Part shown: positions 17,253 through 25,585 of the stretch, one piece after another
Layout of the letters: the number at the start of each line of letters is the position of its first letter
Position numbering within the stretch: the stretch's first letter is position 1
The notes under the pieces: generated by a model
Databases searched by the model: none
What the model was told of the DNA's origin: nothing
Seen by the model: the letters and a program-made list of their open reading frames with translations, nothing else
Program-made: the position numbers and the translations under genes
Origin: Malikia spinosa
Lineage (GTDB): Bacteria; Pseudomonadota; Gammaproteobacteria; Burkholderiales; Burkholderiaceae_C
Direction: 5' to 3'
NCBI RefSeq assembly: GCF_002980625.1
Contig: NZ_PVLR01000021.1
Location: 1-64,000, forward strand
DNA length: 64,000 nucleotides

Positions 17253-18497
17253 TCAGGCCTTGATCTTGAAGGAATCGGCGTACTGCTTGGGGTTCTTGCC
17301 GTCCCAGACCACGCCGTCGATCAGCTTGCTGCTGCGCAGCTCGCTCTTGGGCAGCGCAGCCTTGGCGGCGGTCGCGGCCTGCTTGTAGAGCTCGACCTGG
17401 TTGATCTGCTTGGCCACGCCCAGGTAGTCGGGATGGTCCTTGAGCAGGCCCCAGCGCTTGTGCTGGGTCAGGAACCACATGCCGTCGCTCAGGTAGGGGA
17501 AGTTGGCCGCGCCCTCGTTGTAGAACTTCATGTGGTTCGGATCGTCCCAGGACTTGCCCATGCCGTTCTGGTAGCGACCCAGGATGCGCTGGTTGATCGC
17601 GTCCACGCTGGTGTTGACATAGCTCTTGTCGGCAATGGTCTCGGCCATGCGCGTCTTGTTCGACAGGCTGGCATCGATCCACTGGCCGGCCTCGATGATG
17701 GCGGCGGTCACCGCGCGCGCGGTATTGGGGTACTTCTTGACGAAATCGCCGGTCGTGCCGAGCACCTTCTCGGGGTGGTCCTTCCAGATCTCCTGGCTGG
17801 TGGCTGCCGTGACACCGATGCCGTCGATGATGGCGCGGTGGTTCCAGGGCTCGCCGACACAGAAGCCGTCCATGTTGCCGATGCGCATGTTGGCGACCAT
17901 CTGCGGCGGCGGCACCGTGATGACCTTGGCGCCCTTGATCGGGTCGATGCCATGCGCGGCCATCCAGTAGTAGAGCCACATCGCGTGGGTGCCGGTCGGG
18001 AAGGTCTGGGCGAAGGTGTATTCGCGCGGTTCGGCCGCCATCAGCTTGGCCAGGCCGGCGCCGTTGACGGCACCCTTGTCGGCCAGCTTCTTGCTCAGCG
18101 TGATGGCCTGGCCGTTCTGGTTCAGGTTCATCAGTACCGCCATGTCCTTCTTCGGGCCGCCGAGCCCCAGGTGCACGCCGTAGATCAGGCCGTACAGCAC
18201 ATGGGCGAAGTCGAGCTCGCCGTTGACCAGCTTGTCACGCACGCCGGCCCAGCTCGATTCCTTGGTCGGGATGATCTTGACCCCGTGCTTCTGGTCGAAG
18301 CCCAGCACGCTGGCCATCACCACGCTGGCGCAGTCGGTCAGCGGAATGAAGCCGATGCGCACTTCCTTCTTTTCTGGTGCATCGGAGCCGGCGGCGTGCA
18401 CCAAGGCGCGCAGTGCGGGCGAGATGCCCGCAGCCCCCACGGTGGCGGCTTGCAGCACGGTGCGGCGGCTCAGCGGGTGGTTGGCGAGGTGGATCAT
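17253..18497 (-). CDS. nrtA: Nitrate-binding periplasmic protein, NrtA/CmpA family, with Tat signal
   Basis: 414-residue substrate-binding protein of the nitrate importer. The ATG at 18495-18497 has AGGAG upstream and starts a twin-arginine signal (SRRTVLQAATVGAAG). The mature part shows the NrtA pattern: IGFIPLTDCASVVMASVLGF near residue 47, GELDFAHVLYGLIYGVHLGLG, and GNMDGFCVGEPWNHRAI near residue 205. The open frame extends upstream, but that part is leader RNA with a terminator. The Tat signal places it in the periplasm, so it is the transport protein and not a cytoplasmic NasS-type sensor. First gene of nrtA-nrtB-nrtD under a sigma-54 promoter. Confidence 0.94.
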   Translation of the reverse strand: MIHLANHPLSRRTVLQAATVGAAGISPALRALVHAAGSDAPEKKEVRIGFIPLTDCASVVMASVLGFDQKHGVKIIPTKESSWAGVRDKLVNGELDFAHVLYGLIYGVHLGLGGPKKDMAVLMNLNQNGQAITLSKKLADKGAVNGAGLAKLMAAEPREYTFAQTFPTGTHAMWLYYWMAAHGIDPIKGAKVITVPPPQMVANMRIGNMDGFCVGEPWNHRAIIDGIGVTAATSQEIWKDHPEKVLGTTGDFVKKYPNTARAVTAAIIEAGQWIDASLSNKTRMAETIADKSYVNTSVDAINQRILGRYQNGMGKSWDDPNHMKFYNEGAANFPYLSDGMWFLTQHKRWGLLKDHPDYLGVAKQINQVELYKQAATAAKAALPKSELRSSKLIDGVVWDGKNPKQYADSFKIKA

Positions 18498-18511
18498 GGC
18501 AACACTCCTGT

Positions 18512-18585
18512 AGACAAGAAAAACAAAAAAGACGTCCTCATGCTGCAGTCGGCCAGAGGCCATGGCTGCAGATGGGGACGTCTTT
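18512..18585 (-). terminator. Intrinsic terminator in the nrtA leader (attenuator)
   Basis: On the minus strand AAAGACGTCC pairs with GGACGTCTTT, with inner stems CTGCAG/CTGCAG and GGCC/GGCC, followed by TTTTTTGTTTTTCTT. It lies 18 bases after the second ANTAR hairpin and just before the nrtA ribosome binding site. Confidence 0.9.
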
Positions 18586-18603
18586 GTCCGGTTTGGATCT
18601 GTT

Positions 18604-18647
18604 GCACCCGCCCTTGGGTGCCGTCGATCCGTCGACCTTCCTTGGTC
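18604..18647 (-). ncRNA. ANTAR-responsive dual-hairpin leader of nrtA
   Basis: Hairpin 1 is GACC-AAGGAA-GGTC (18634-18647) and hairpin 2 is GCACCC-AAGGGC-GGGTGC (18604-18621), with a 12-base linker. Both six-base loops have A at position 1 and G at position 4, as ANTAR proteins require. The layout of promoter, hairpins and terminator copies that of the nirB leader although the sequences differ, which argues for selection. Confidence 0.9.
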
Positions 18648-18660
18648 TTGCAATCAGTGA

Positions 18661-18676
18661 AGCAGGATGCGTGCCA
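18661..18676 (-). promoter_or_regulatory. Sigma-54 (RpoN) promoter of nrtA operon
   Basis: The minus strand reads TGGCACGCATCCTGCT, with GG and GC ten bases apart and one mismatch to TGGCACG-N4-TTGCW. It starts 4 bases after the nasT stop codon, so any NtrC sites would lie inside nasT. The predicted start near 18651 places hairpin 1 about 4 bases into the RNA. Confidence 0.83.
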
Positions 18677-18680
18677 GCTT

Positions 18681-19304
18681 TCAGCCCAGCAGGTCGATCA
18701 CGTCGAGCATGCGCTGCGCGACCTCGTACAGCCGCAGGCCCTTGTCCATCGCGGTCTTGCGCAGGCGGGCATAGGCCTCGGGCTCGCTCAGGCCCTGGCG
18801 CTGCATCAGCAGGCCCTTGGCCCGCTCGATCGTCTTGCGCTCCTTGAGCTCGGTGCGCGCGCTGTCGAGCTCGGCGCGCAAGGTCTGCTCATGCTCGAAG
18901 CGCGCCAGCGCGACGTCCAGAATGGGGCGTATGCGCGCGGTCTCGAGCCCGGCGACGATATAGGCCGTGACACCGGCCGCCACCGCGTCGCGCACATGCG
19001 AGGTATCGCTGTCGTTGGTGAACAGCACGATCGGGCGCGGCGCCTCGCGCGTGGCCATCACCACATGCTCGAGCGCATCGCGCGCCTCGCTCTCGGCATC
19101 GACGATCACCAGATCGGGGCGCAGCTGCGCCAGTCGCTCGGTCAGGAACGGGTCGGCCGGCAGCACCGCGATCAGGTTGTAGCCGTTTTCCAGCAGGCCG
19201 ATGCGCAGCGCACGCGAGCGCTCGGCCTGTTGCAGTGCCTGCGGATCGTCGTCAGCGACGCTGAGGTCGGGTGCCACGACGACAATGCGCAGCGATTCGC
19301 TCAT
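18681..19304 (-). CDS. nasT: NasT-type antiterminator: atypical receiver plus ANTAR RNA-binding domain
   Basis: 207-residue cytoplasmic regulator that should bind the nirB and nrtA leader hairpins and prevent termination. A receiver-like domain (about 1-130) has Asp69 in LVIVDAES and Thr96 in VLFTND. It has Ala in AYIVAG where phosphorylated receivers have the conserved Lys, so phosphorylation may not be the switch. There is also an acidic insert at about residues 16-30. A coiled-coil segment (about 136-158) leads to the ANTAR domain (about 150-207: ERKTIERAKGLLMQRQGLSE and AYARLRKTAM). The start overlaps the stop of the NIT-domain gene as ATGA, so the two are translated together and probably act together. 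Confidence 0.92.
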   Translation of the reverse strand: MSESLRIVVVAPDLSVADDDPQALQQAERSRALRIGLLENGYNLIAVLPADPFLTERLAQLRPDLVIVDAESEARDALEHVVMATREAPRPIVLFTNDSDTSHVRDAVAAGVTAYIVAGLETARIRPILDVALARFEHEQTLRAELDSARTELKERKTIERAKGLLMQRQGLSEPEAYARLRKTAMDKGLRLYEVAQRMLDVIDLLG

Positions 19305-20314
19305 GCCGGCGTACCGCTCTGCGTGGCGTTGCCAGGGCTGGCCGCCGCCAGCCAGGCTGTGGCCGTGCGCAGCACCGTCTCGACCGTGCCGGGCGCCAGC
19401 CGGGTCGTGCGTGGCGCAGCGGCAGGCGTGCTCGTGACGGCGTAGGCCTGCCGTTGTGTCAGCTCCTGCTGCATTTCCTGCAGCAGGTGGCGCTCGACCT
19501 CGCGCAACTCGTTCATGCGCCGGCTGCAGCTGCGAAACCAGAGCTCGCCCATTCCCTGCCCCAGCGGCGCCTGGTCCGGGCTGTCGGCCAGCTGCTGGCG
19601 CAGCCGCTCGAGTTCGGCCTGGGTCTCGTGCTGCAGCGAGTCACTGAGGCGCTTGCGCGCGCCGGGTCGGGCGCGGCTGATGAAGGCCGAGGCGCAGCGA
19701 TGCTGGGCATCGATCAACTGGACGATGCGCTGCCAGACCCGCGCATCGTGACGGCCCGAGGCGTACAGGCCGGCACCGCTGGCGCGCTCCTGACCGCTGT
19801 ATTCCTTGCCCCACATCAGCTGCAGCAAGGTGGTGAGCTCTTGAGTCAGAGCGGGTTCGGGCAGGGCCTGGGCCGCGGCCTCGACCAACTCGAGCAGTTG
19901 CGCCAGCAAGGCGCAGTAGGCGTCGAACATCTGCTCGCGGGTGCAGCGCAGCAGCAGCAGGCAGCGCCGCATCGGCAGCAGGTCGGCCAGGCCGGGCGAA
20001 TTCAGCAGCGCCAGGCCGAGCCGCGCTAGCTCGACCTGGCCCGGGTCCGCCGTCGGTGGCAGGGCAGCGAGTCGCAGCAACTGGCGGCGCAGCGCCTGTT
20101 CGGCTTCGTCGCTCAGGCGCAACTGTTCGCGCAAGGCCGCCGCGTAGCTTTCGCCCACGCTGCTCAGCAGCAGCTGGCCCAGGCCGCGCTCGCGCTGCAG
20201 TTCGTCGATCAAATCGGTGCAGCGCTGCACCAGTTCGATGCATGACAGCGGCCACTCCAGTGCGTTGGCTGTCTGCTGGCGCAGGGGCGCCAGATACCCG
20301 GTCTCTTGCCTCAT
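19301..20314 (-). CDS. NIT (nitrate/nitrite-sensing) domain protein, stand-alone
   Basis: 337-residue protein without signal peptide or membrane segment, so cytoplasmic. It matches the NIT sensor of Nas[17 protein letters not shown] at residues 35-50, [18 protein letters not shown] at 170-187 and [19 protein letters not shown] at 256-274. The Arg/Glu-rich motifs lie in the two helical bundles that bind nitrate or nitrite. After residue ~290 there is only a low-complexity Ala/Pro/Thr tail, where NasR has its ANTAR domain. That domain is instead the next gene, overlapping by 4 bases. The likely role is to control NasT in response to nitrate. It is not NasS, which is an NrtA homologue. Confidence 0.87.
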   Translation of the reverse strand: MRQETGYLAPLRQQTANALEWPLSCIELVQRCTDLIDELQRERGLGQLLLSSVGESYAAALREQLRLSDEAEQALRRQLLRLAALPPTADPGQVELARLGLALLNSPGLADLLPMRRCLLLLRCTREQMFDAYCALLAQLLELVEAAAQALPEPALTQELTTLLQLMWGKEYSGQERASGAGLYASGRHDARVWQRIVQLIDAQHRCASAFISRARPGARKRLSDSLQHETQAELERLRQQLADSPDQAPLGQGMGELWFRSCSRRMNELREVERHLLQEMQQELTQRQAYAVTSTPAAAPRTTRLAPGTVETVLRTATAWLAAASPGNATQSGTPA

Positions 20315-20356
20315 GCTTGCTCCCCCCCGATTGCGACAAAACTGTCGGTTTCATCA

Positions 20357-20372
20357 AGCAAGTTCCGCGCCA
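20357..20372 (-). promoter_or_regulatory. Sigma-54 (RpoN) promoter of the NIT-nasT genes
   Basis: The minus strand reads TGGCGCGGAACTTGCT, with GG and GC ten bases apart and one mismatch in the -24 element. The predicted start near 20347 leaves a ~33-base leader with GGGGGAG before the ATG. There are no ANTAR hairpins here. The site lies in the 82-base gap divergent from tsaD. Confidence 0.75.
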
Positions 20373-20396
20373 TTGCGACGCGCTTACACTCGCCCC

Positions 20397-21440
20397 ATGT
20401 TGATCCTCGGAATCGAATCCTCTTGCGACGAAACCGGCGTGGCGCTGGTCGATGCCAGCGGCAGCGCCGTGCCGCGCCTGCTCGGCCACGCGCTGCACAG
20501 CCAGATCGAGATGCACCAGGCCTACGGCGGCGTGGTGCCCGAACTCGCCAGTCGCGACCATATTCGCCGCGTGCTGCCGCTGACCGAAGCCGCCCTGCAG
20601 CAGGCCGGGCTGGCGCTCGACGCGGTCGATCTGGTGGCCTACACTCGCGGCCCGGGTCTGGCCGGCGCGCTGCTGGTCGGCGCTGGCGTCGCCTGTGCGA
20701 TCGCGGCGGCTTTGAATAAGCCCACGCTCGGTGTGCACCACCTCGAAGGCCATCTGCTGTCGCCCTTCCTGAGCATCGATCCGCCCGAATTTCCCTTCAT
20801 CGCGCTGCTGGTCTCGGGCGGCCATACCCAGCTCATGCGCGTCGACGGTGTCGGCCGCTACGAGTTGCTCGGCGAGACCATCGACGACGCGGCCGGCGAG
20901 GCCTTCGACAAGTCGGCCAAGCTGCTCGGCCTGGGCTACCCCGGCGGTCCCGCGCTGTCGCGCCTGGCCCAGCAGGGCGACCCCGAAGCCTTCAAGCTGC
21001 CGCGCCCGCTGCTGCACAGCGGCGACCTCGACTTCTCGTTTGCCGGGCTCAAGACCGCCGTGCTGACCCAGGCCAAGAAGCTCGGCGATGAGCTGGCCGC
21101 GCGCAAGGCCGACCTGGCGGCCTCGACCCAGGCCGCCATCGTCGAGGTGCTGGTCAAGAAATCCGTCGCCGCGCTCAAGCAGTCGGGCCTGAAACGCCTG
21201 GTCGTGGCCGGTGGCGTCGGCGCCAATGCCAGCTTGCGCGAGCAACTCAATCTGGCCTGTGTCAAGCGCGGCTGGCGCGTGCACTACCCCGAGCTGCACC
21301 TGTGCACCGACAACGGTGCCATGATCGCGCTGGCCGCCGGCATGCGGGTCCAGGCCGGCCTGACCGATGCGGCCGGTACCGGTTATGCCTTCGACGTTCG
21401 CCCGCGCTGGCCGCTGGCCGAGCTGTCGCCGCCGACCTGA
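20397..21440 (+). CDS. tsaD: tRNA N6-adenosine threonylcarbamoyltransferase
   Basis: 347-residue ASKHA-fold enzyme that transfers threonylcarbamoyl to A37 of ANN-decoding tRNAs with TsaB and TsaE. The start [19 protein letters not shown] is the classic N-terminus. Metal-binding HHLEGH lies near residue 113, followed by [10 protein letters not shown] and a C-terminal [16 protein letters not shown]. The ATG at 20397-20399 was chosen over an upstream in-frame ATG because it begins exactly at the family start. It is a single gene, divergent from the NIT gene, with a hairpin after its stop. Confidence 0.97.
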   Translation: MLILGIESSCDETGVALVDASGSAVPRLLGHALHSQIEMHQAYGGVVPELASRDHIRRVLPLTEAALQQAGLALDAVDLVAYTRGPGLAGALLVGAGVACAIAAALNKPTLGVHHLEGHLLSPFLSIDPPEFPFIALLVSGGHTQLMRVDGVGRYELLGETIDDAAGEAFDKSAKLLGLGYPGGPALSRLAQQGDPEAFKLPRPLLHSGDLDFSFAGLKTAVLTQAKKLGDELAARKADLAASTQAAIVEVLVKKSVAALKQSGLKRLVVAGGVGANASLREQLNLACVKRGWRVHYPELHLCTDNGAMIALAAGMRVQAGLTDAAGTGYAFDVRPRWPLAELSPPT

Positions 21441-21455
21441 AATCGTCCGCTTCCT

Positions 21456-21495
21456 GCATCCGGCGGGCCCGCGGCTCAGCCGGGATGCGGCTTTT
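21456..21495 (+). terminator. Possible terminator after tsaD
   Basis: GCATCCGGC pairs with GCCGGGATGC (one bulged G) around a 14-base loop and is followed by GGCTTTTC. It would end the tsaD transcript just before the ribosome binding site of the next gene. The U-tract is short. Confidence 0.4.
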
Positions 21496-21508
21496 CACTG
21501 GAGAAATC

Positions 21509-22828
21509 ATGAACCTTCGCACGAGCTCGTTCAACCGCCGTCATTCGCTGCTGGCGCTGGCCAGTCTGCTGGGCGCCGCGGCGCTGCCGGCACTGGCCGC
21601 CAGCCCGGCCCAGGCACCGATCCGTATTGCGCTGATCGAAAGCCTGTCGGGCCCGATCGCCAACACCGGCGAGGCCGTGCACCGCAACCTGGTGCTGGCC
21701 ACCGAGCGGGTCAACGCGCGCGGCGGCATCAAGCTCGCTGGTGGCCGGGCGCCGCTGGCGATCGAGCGCTACGACAGCAAGGGCCAGATCGAGGAAGCGC
21801 TGGCCGCCCTGCGCTCGGCCATCGATGCCGGCATCCGCATCGTCGCCCAGGGCAATTCTTCTGCAGTCGCTGGCGCGTTGATCGATGCGATCGCCAAGCA
21901 CAACGAGCGCAATCCGGCGCAGCAGGTGCTGTTCCTGAACTATTCGGCGGTCGATCCGGCGCTGACCAACGAGCGCTGCAGCTTCTGGCATTTCCGCTTC
22001 GATGCCCATGCCGACATGCGCATGGCCGCGCTGATGGACGTGCTGAAGAACGATCGCCAGGTCGCCAGCGTCTACCTGATCGGCCAGGACTACAGCTTCG
22101 GCCAGTCGGTGCTGCGCGAGGCCAAGCGCCAGTTGTCGATGCGCCGCCCCGACGTGAAGATCGTCGGCGAGGAACTGCATCCGATGGCGCGCGTCAAGGA
22201 CTTCCTGCCCTACGCGACCAAGATCAAGGCCAGCGGCGCCCAGGCCGTCATCACCGGCAACTGGGGCAATGACCTCACGCTGCTGGTCAAGGCCGCGCGC
22301 GAAGTCGGCTACGAGGGCAAGTTCTACACCTTCTACGGCAACGCGCTCGGCGCGCCGGCGGCGATCGGCGAGGCCGGCGTCGGCCAGGTGCTGGCAGTGG
22401 CCGAATGGTTCCCGAACGCGCCGGGCCAGGCCGGCAAGGCCTTCTACCAGGCATTCCGCCAGCGCTTCCCCAAGCCCGAGGACGATTACGTGCACCTGCG
22501 CATGCAGCTGATGATCGAGGCGCTGGCGCAGGCGCTCGAGCGCGCCGCTGCCCAGGGAGCTGGGCAGGGCGGGTCGGTCGTACCGGCCGCGCTGGCCGTC
22601 GCGCGTGCCCTTGAGCAGGCCGATGTCAGCCTGGCCGGCCAGCGGCTGCAGATGCGTGCCGGCGACCACCAGGCCCAGCAGCCGCTGATGGTCGCGATCA
22701 TGGACCGCAAGGGCTCACGAGGCGTGCCGTTTGATGTCGAGGGCTCGGGCTATGGTTTCCGCGTCGTGCACCAGCTCAACGCCGAGGCCGCCTCGCACGC
22801 CCACAGCTGCCGCATGGTACGGCCCTGA
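21509..22828 (+). CDS. Branched-chain amino acid-type ABC transporter substrate-binding protein (LivJ family)
   Basis: 439-residue periplasmic binding protein. It starts at the ATG with GGAG upstream and has a signal peptide (RRHSLLALASLLGAAALPAL, cleavage near AASPAQA). The mature protein begins IRIALIESLSGPIANTGEA, the type 1 periplasmic-binding fold start, and has LIGQDYSFGQSVLREAKRQL near residue 190 and VITGNWGNDLTLLVKAAREV near residue 247. No permease or ATPase gene lies nearby, so it is an orphan binding protein. The ligand could be an amino acid, amide or aromatic acid. Confidence 0.88.
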   Translation: MNLRTSSFNRRHSLLALASLLGAAALPALAASPAQAPIRIALIESLSGPIANTGEAVHRNLVLATERVNARGGIKLAGGRAPLAIERYDSKGQIEEALAALRSAIDAGIRIVAQGNSSAVAGALIDAIAKHNERNPAQQVLFLNYSAVDPALTNERCSFWHFRFDAHADMRMAALMDVLKNDRQVASVYLIGQDYSFGQSVLREAKRQLSMRRPDVKIVGEELHPMARVKDFLPYATKIKASGAQAVITGNWGNDLTLLVKAAREVGYEGKFYTFYGNALGAPAAIGEAGVGQVLAVAEWFPNAPGQAGKAFYQAFRQRFPKPEDDYVHLRMQLMIEALAQALERAAAQGAGQGGSVVPAALAVARALEQADVSLAGQRLQMRAGDHQAQQPLMVAIMDRKGSRGVPFDVEGSGYGFRVVHQLNAEAASHAHSCRMVRP

Positions 22829-22833
22829 ACCCC

Positions 22834-22862
22834 TGGCCAGCCGGCCGGCGCCGCGCTATAAT
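22834..22862 (+). promoter_or_regulatory. Sigma-70 promoter of rpsO
   Basis: TGGCCA (22834-22839, 4 of 6) is followed after 17 bases by a perfect TATAAT (22857-22862). The start would fall near 22869, giving a ~90-base leader. That leader contains a GC-rich hairpin around GCCCC-GAAGAG-GGGGC before the rpsO ribosome binding site, a candidate for S15 autocontrol. Confidence 0.7.
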
Positions 22863-22958
22863 CAACGACCCCCGCCATTTCGGCGAGTGGTTTCACGCCC
22901 GTTGCGGCTGCCCCGAAGAGGGGGCTGCGGCGGGATGCAAGTCATATAAGGACACCCG

Positions 22959-23225
22959 ATGATCTCTTTCGAAAACAAGGCGCAAGTCATTGCCGCCAAC
23001 GCCCGCAGCGCCACCGACACTGGTAGCCCGGAAGTCCAGGTCGCCATCATGACCGCGCGCATCAACGAACTGATGCCGCACTTCAAGACCCACGCCAAGG
23101 ACCACCATGGCCGTCGCGGTCTGCTCAAGATGGTCAGCCGCCGCCGCAAGCTGCTGGACTACCTGAAGGCCAAGGACGCTTCGCGTTACGTCGCCCTGAT
23201 CCAGAAGCTGGGCCTGCGCAAGTAA
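22959..23225 (+). CDS. rpsO: 30S ribosomal protein S15
   Basis: 88-residue ribosomal protein that binds 16S rRNA helix 22 and nucleates platform assembly. The full-length sequence shows the family signatures [36 protein letters not shown] and a basic end LGLRK. AAGGA lies before the ATG. It precedes pnp, the conserved rpsO-pnp order of proteobacteria. Confidence 0.98.
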   Translation: MISFENKAQVIAANARSATDTGSPEVQVAIMTARINELMPHFKTHAKDHHGRRGLLKMVSRRRKLLDYLKAKDASRYVALIQKLGLRK

Positions 23226-23248
23226 ACTTGACGCTGTCTTGCTGACCG

Positions 23249-23283
23249 AAACGCCTGGGTTGCTTGGCCACTCAGGCGTTTTG
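23249..23283 (+). terminator. Terminator or attenuator after rpsO
   Basis: ACGCCTG pairs with CAGGCGT around a 15-base loop and is followed by four T then GCGCTTT. It lies in the rpsO-pnp gap and may allow partial read-through into pnp. Confidence 0.6.
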
Positions 23284-23337
23284 CGCTTTCTAAACCCCGA
23301 AAAACCGGAGTTTTGCCCTTTCAGAGCGAAGCTGTGT

Positions 23338-23377
23338 CATTCCAACGAGGCCCCTGCACTGGGTCTGCGCTGGAATG
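23338..23377 (+). other. Hairpin in the pnp leader
   Basis: A perfect 7-base-pair outer stem CATTCCA/TGGAATG encloses a 26-base GC-rich arm about 70 bases before pnp. In E. coli the pnp leader has a long hairpin cut by RNase III for autoregulation. This hairpin is in an equivalent position, but the role is inferred. Confidence 0.4.
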
Positions 23378-23448
23378 GCATCGTGTTCTGATGGCCTGAC
23401 TCCAGGCACCGTGCGCTGCCCTTTAGCGCACAACATCCTAGGAAATCT

Positions 23449-25578
23449 ATGAGCCTGTTCAACAAAGTCACCAAGACCTTCCAATGGGGTCAGAACACCG
23501 TCCGCATGGAAACCGGCGAGATCGCCCGTCAGTCCAGCGGCGCCGTGCTGCTCGACATGGACGGCACCGTCGTGCTGGCCACCGTGGTCGCCAAGTCCGA
23601 TGCCAAGGCCGGCCAGGACTTCTTCCCGCTGACCGTCGACTACCTCGAGAAGTCGTACGCCGCCGGCAAGATCCCGGGCAGCTTCTTCAAGCGCGAAGGC
23701 CGTCCGTCCGAGTTCGAGACCCTGACCAGCCGCCTGATCGACCGTCCGATCCGCCCGCTGTTCCCGGAAGGCTTCTTCAACGAAGTGCAGGTCGTGATCC
23801 ACACCCTGTCGCTGAACCCTGAAGTCGATGCCGACATCGCCGCCATGATCGCCACCAGCGCTGCGCTGTCGGTCTCCGGTATCCCGTTCAACGGCCCGAT
23901 CGGCGCCGCCCGCGTCGGTTATGTCAACGGCGAGTTCGTGCTCAACCCGGGCCAGACCGCGCGCAAGAACAGCCAGATGGACCTGATCGTCGCCGGCACC
24001 GAAGCCGCCGTGCTGATGGTCGAGTCCGAGGCGCAGCAGTTGTCCGAGGACCTGATGCTGGCCGCCATCGTGTTCGGTCACGAGCAGGGCAACATTGCCG
24101 TCGCCGCGATCAACGACCTGGTGCGCGAAGCTGGCAAGCCGGAATGGAGCTGGCAGGCCCCGGCGCGCGACGAAGCGCTGATCGCCAAGGTCGAGGCCCT
24201 GGGCGCCGACAAGCTGGCCGCTGCCTACCAGATCCGCAACAAGCAGGCCCGTACCCAGGCCTGCCGCAGCGCCTACGCCGACGTCATGGTCGGCCTGAAG
24301 GCCGACGGCGTCGAGTTCGACGGCGTCAAGGTCGAAGGCCTGCTGTTCGACATCGAAGCGCGCATCGTGCGCGGCCAGATCCTGGCCGGCGAGCCGCGCA
24401 TCGACGGTCGCGACACCCGCACCGTGCGTCCGATCGAGATCCGCAGCAGCGTGCTGCCGCGCACCCACGGCTCGGCCCTGTTCACCCGTGGCGAAACGCA
24501 AGCCCTGGTCGTCGCGACCCTGGGTACCGACCGCGACGCCCAGCGCATCGACGCGCTGGCCGGCGAGTTCGAAGACCGCTTCATGCTGCACTACAACATG
24601 CCTCCCTTCGCCACCGGCGAAACCGGTCGCGTCGGCAGCCCCAAGCGCCGCGAGATCGGTCACGGCCGTCTGGCCAAGCGCGCCCTGGTCGCCGCGCTGC
24701 CGAGCAAGGAAGAGTTCCCCTACACCCTGCGCGTGGTGTCCGAGATCACCGAGTCCAACGGCTCCTCGTCGATGGCTTCGGTCTGCGGCGGCTGCCTGGC
24801 GCTGATGGATGCCGGCGTGCCGATGAAGGCCCATGTGGCCGGCATCGCCATGGGCCTGATCAAGGACGGCAACCGCTTCGCGGTGCTGACCGACATCCTG
24901 GGTGACGAGGACCACCTCGGCGACATGGACTTCAAGGTCGCCGGCACCACCGCTGGCGTGACCGCCCTGCAGATGGACATCAAGATCCAGGGCATCACCA
25001 AGGAAATCATGCAGGTCGCGCTGGCCCAGGCCAAGGAAGCACGCCTGCACATCCTCGACAAGATGCAAAGCGCCATGGGCGAAGCCAAGACCGAAGTCTC
25101 CGACTTCGCGCCCAAGCTGTTCACCATGAAGATCAACCCCGAGAAGATCCGTGACGTGATCGGCAAGGGCGGCGCCACCATCCGCGCGCTGACCGAAGAG
25201 ACCGGCTGCCAGATCAATATCGAGGAAGACGGCACCATCACCATCGCCGCCACCGAGTCGGCCAAGGCCGACGAGGCCAAGCGCCGCATCGAGCAGATCA
25301 CCGCCGAAGTCGAAGTCGGCAAGGTCTACGAAGGCCCGGTCACCAAGATCCTGGACTTCGGTGCCCTGATCAACCTGCTGCCGGGCAAGGACGGCCTGCT
25401 GCACATCAGCCAGATCGCGCACCAGCGCGTCGAGAAGGTCACCGACTTCCTGACCGAAGGCCAGATCGTCAAGGTCAAGGTGCTCGAGACCGACGAGAAG
25501 GGTCGCGTCAAGCTGTCGATGAAGGCGCTGATCGATCGCGAAGAAGCGTTCCAGCAGCAACAACAGCAACAGCAGTAA
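23449..25578 (+). CDS. pnp: Polyribonucleotide nucleotidyltransferase (PNPase)
   Basis: 709-residue phosphorolytic 3'-5' exoribonuclease of the RNA degradosome. Two RNase PH domains (about 1-220 and 300-545) carry [39 protein letters not shown] and [22 protein letters not shown] domain follows (about 552-612, [20 protein letters not shown]), then an S1 domain (about 620-690, [20 protein letters not shown]). After S1 the protein ends almost at once in eight glutamines encoded by CAG/CAA codons instead of the usual acidic or basic tail. The ATG begins [15 protein letters not shown], as in the family. Confidence 0.98.
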   Translation: MSLFNKVTKTFQWGQNTVRMETGEIARQSSGAVLLDMDGTVVLATVVAKSDAKAGQDFFPLTVDYLEKSYAAGKIPGSFFKREGRPSEFETLTSRLIDRPIRPLFPEGFFNEVQVVIHTLSLNPEVDADIAAMIATSAALSVSGIPFNGPIGAARVGYVNGEFVLNPGQTARKNSQMDLIVAGTEAAVLMVESEAQQLSEDLMLAAIVFGHEQGNIAVAAINDLVREAGKPEWSWQAPARDEALIAKVEALGADKLAAAYQIRNKQARTQACRSAYADVMVGLKADGVEFDGVKVEGLLFDIEARIVRGQILAGEPRIDGRDTRTVRPIEIRSSVLPRTHGSALFTRGETQALVVATLGTDRDAQRIDALAGEFEDRFMLHYNMPPFATGETGRVGSPKRREIGHGRLAKRALVAALPSKEEFPYTLRVVSEITESNGSSSMASVCGGCLALMDAGVPMKAHVAGIAMGLIKDGNRFAVLTDILGDEDHLGDMDFKVAGTTAGVTALQMDIKIQGITKEIMQVALAQAKEARLHILDKMQSAMGEAKTEVSDFAPKLFTMKINPEKIRDVIGKGGATIRALTEETGCQINIEEDGTITIAATESAKADEAKRRIEQITAEVEVGKVYEGPVTKILDFGALINLLPGKDGLLHISQIAHQRVEKVTDFLTEGQIVKVKVLETDEKGRVKLSMKALIDREEAFQQQQQQQQ

Positions 25579-25585
25579 GCCAGCC

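Noticed and set aside
17253..18497. NrtA homologue considered as a NasS-type nitrate sensor for NasT
   Set aside because: It has a twin-arginine signal and sits with its permease and ATPase, so it is the periplasmic transport protein; NasS-type sensors are cytoplasmic.
18497..18653. N-terminal extension of nrtA from an upstream ATG (and the similar extension of nirB to 6341)
   Set aside because: These stretches encode the ANTAR hairpins and terminators; family starts with good ribosome binding sites lie at 18497 and 6203.
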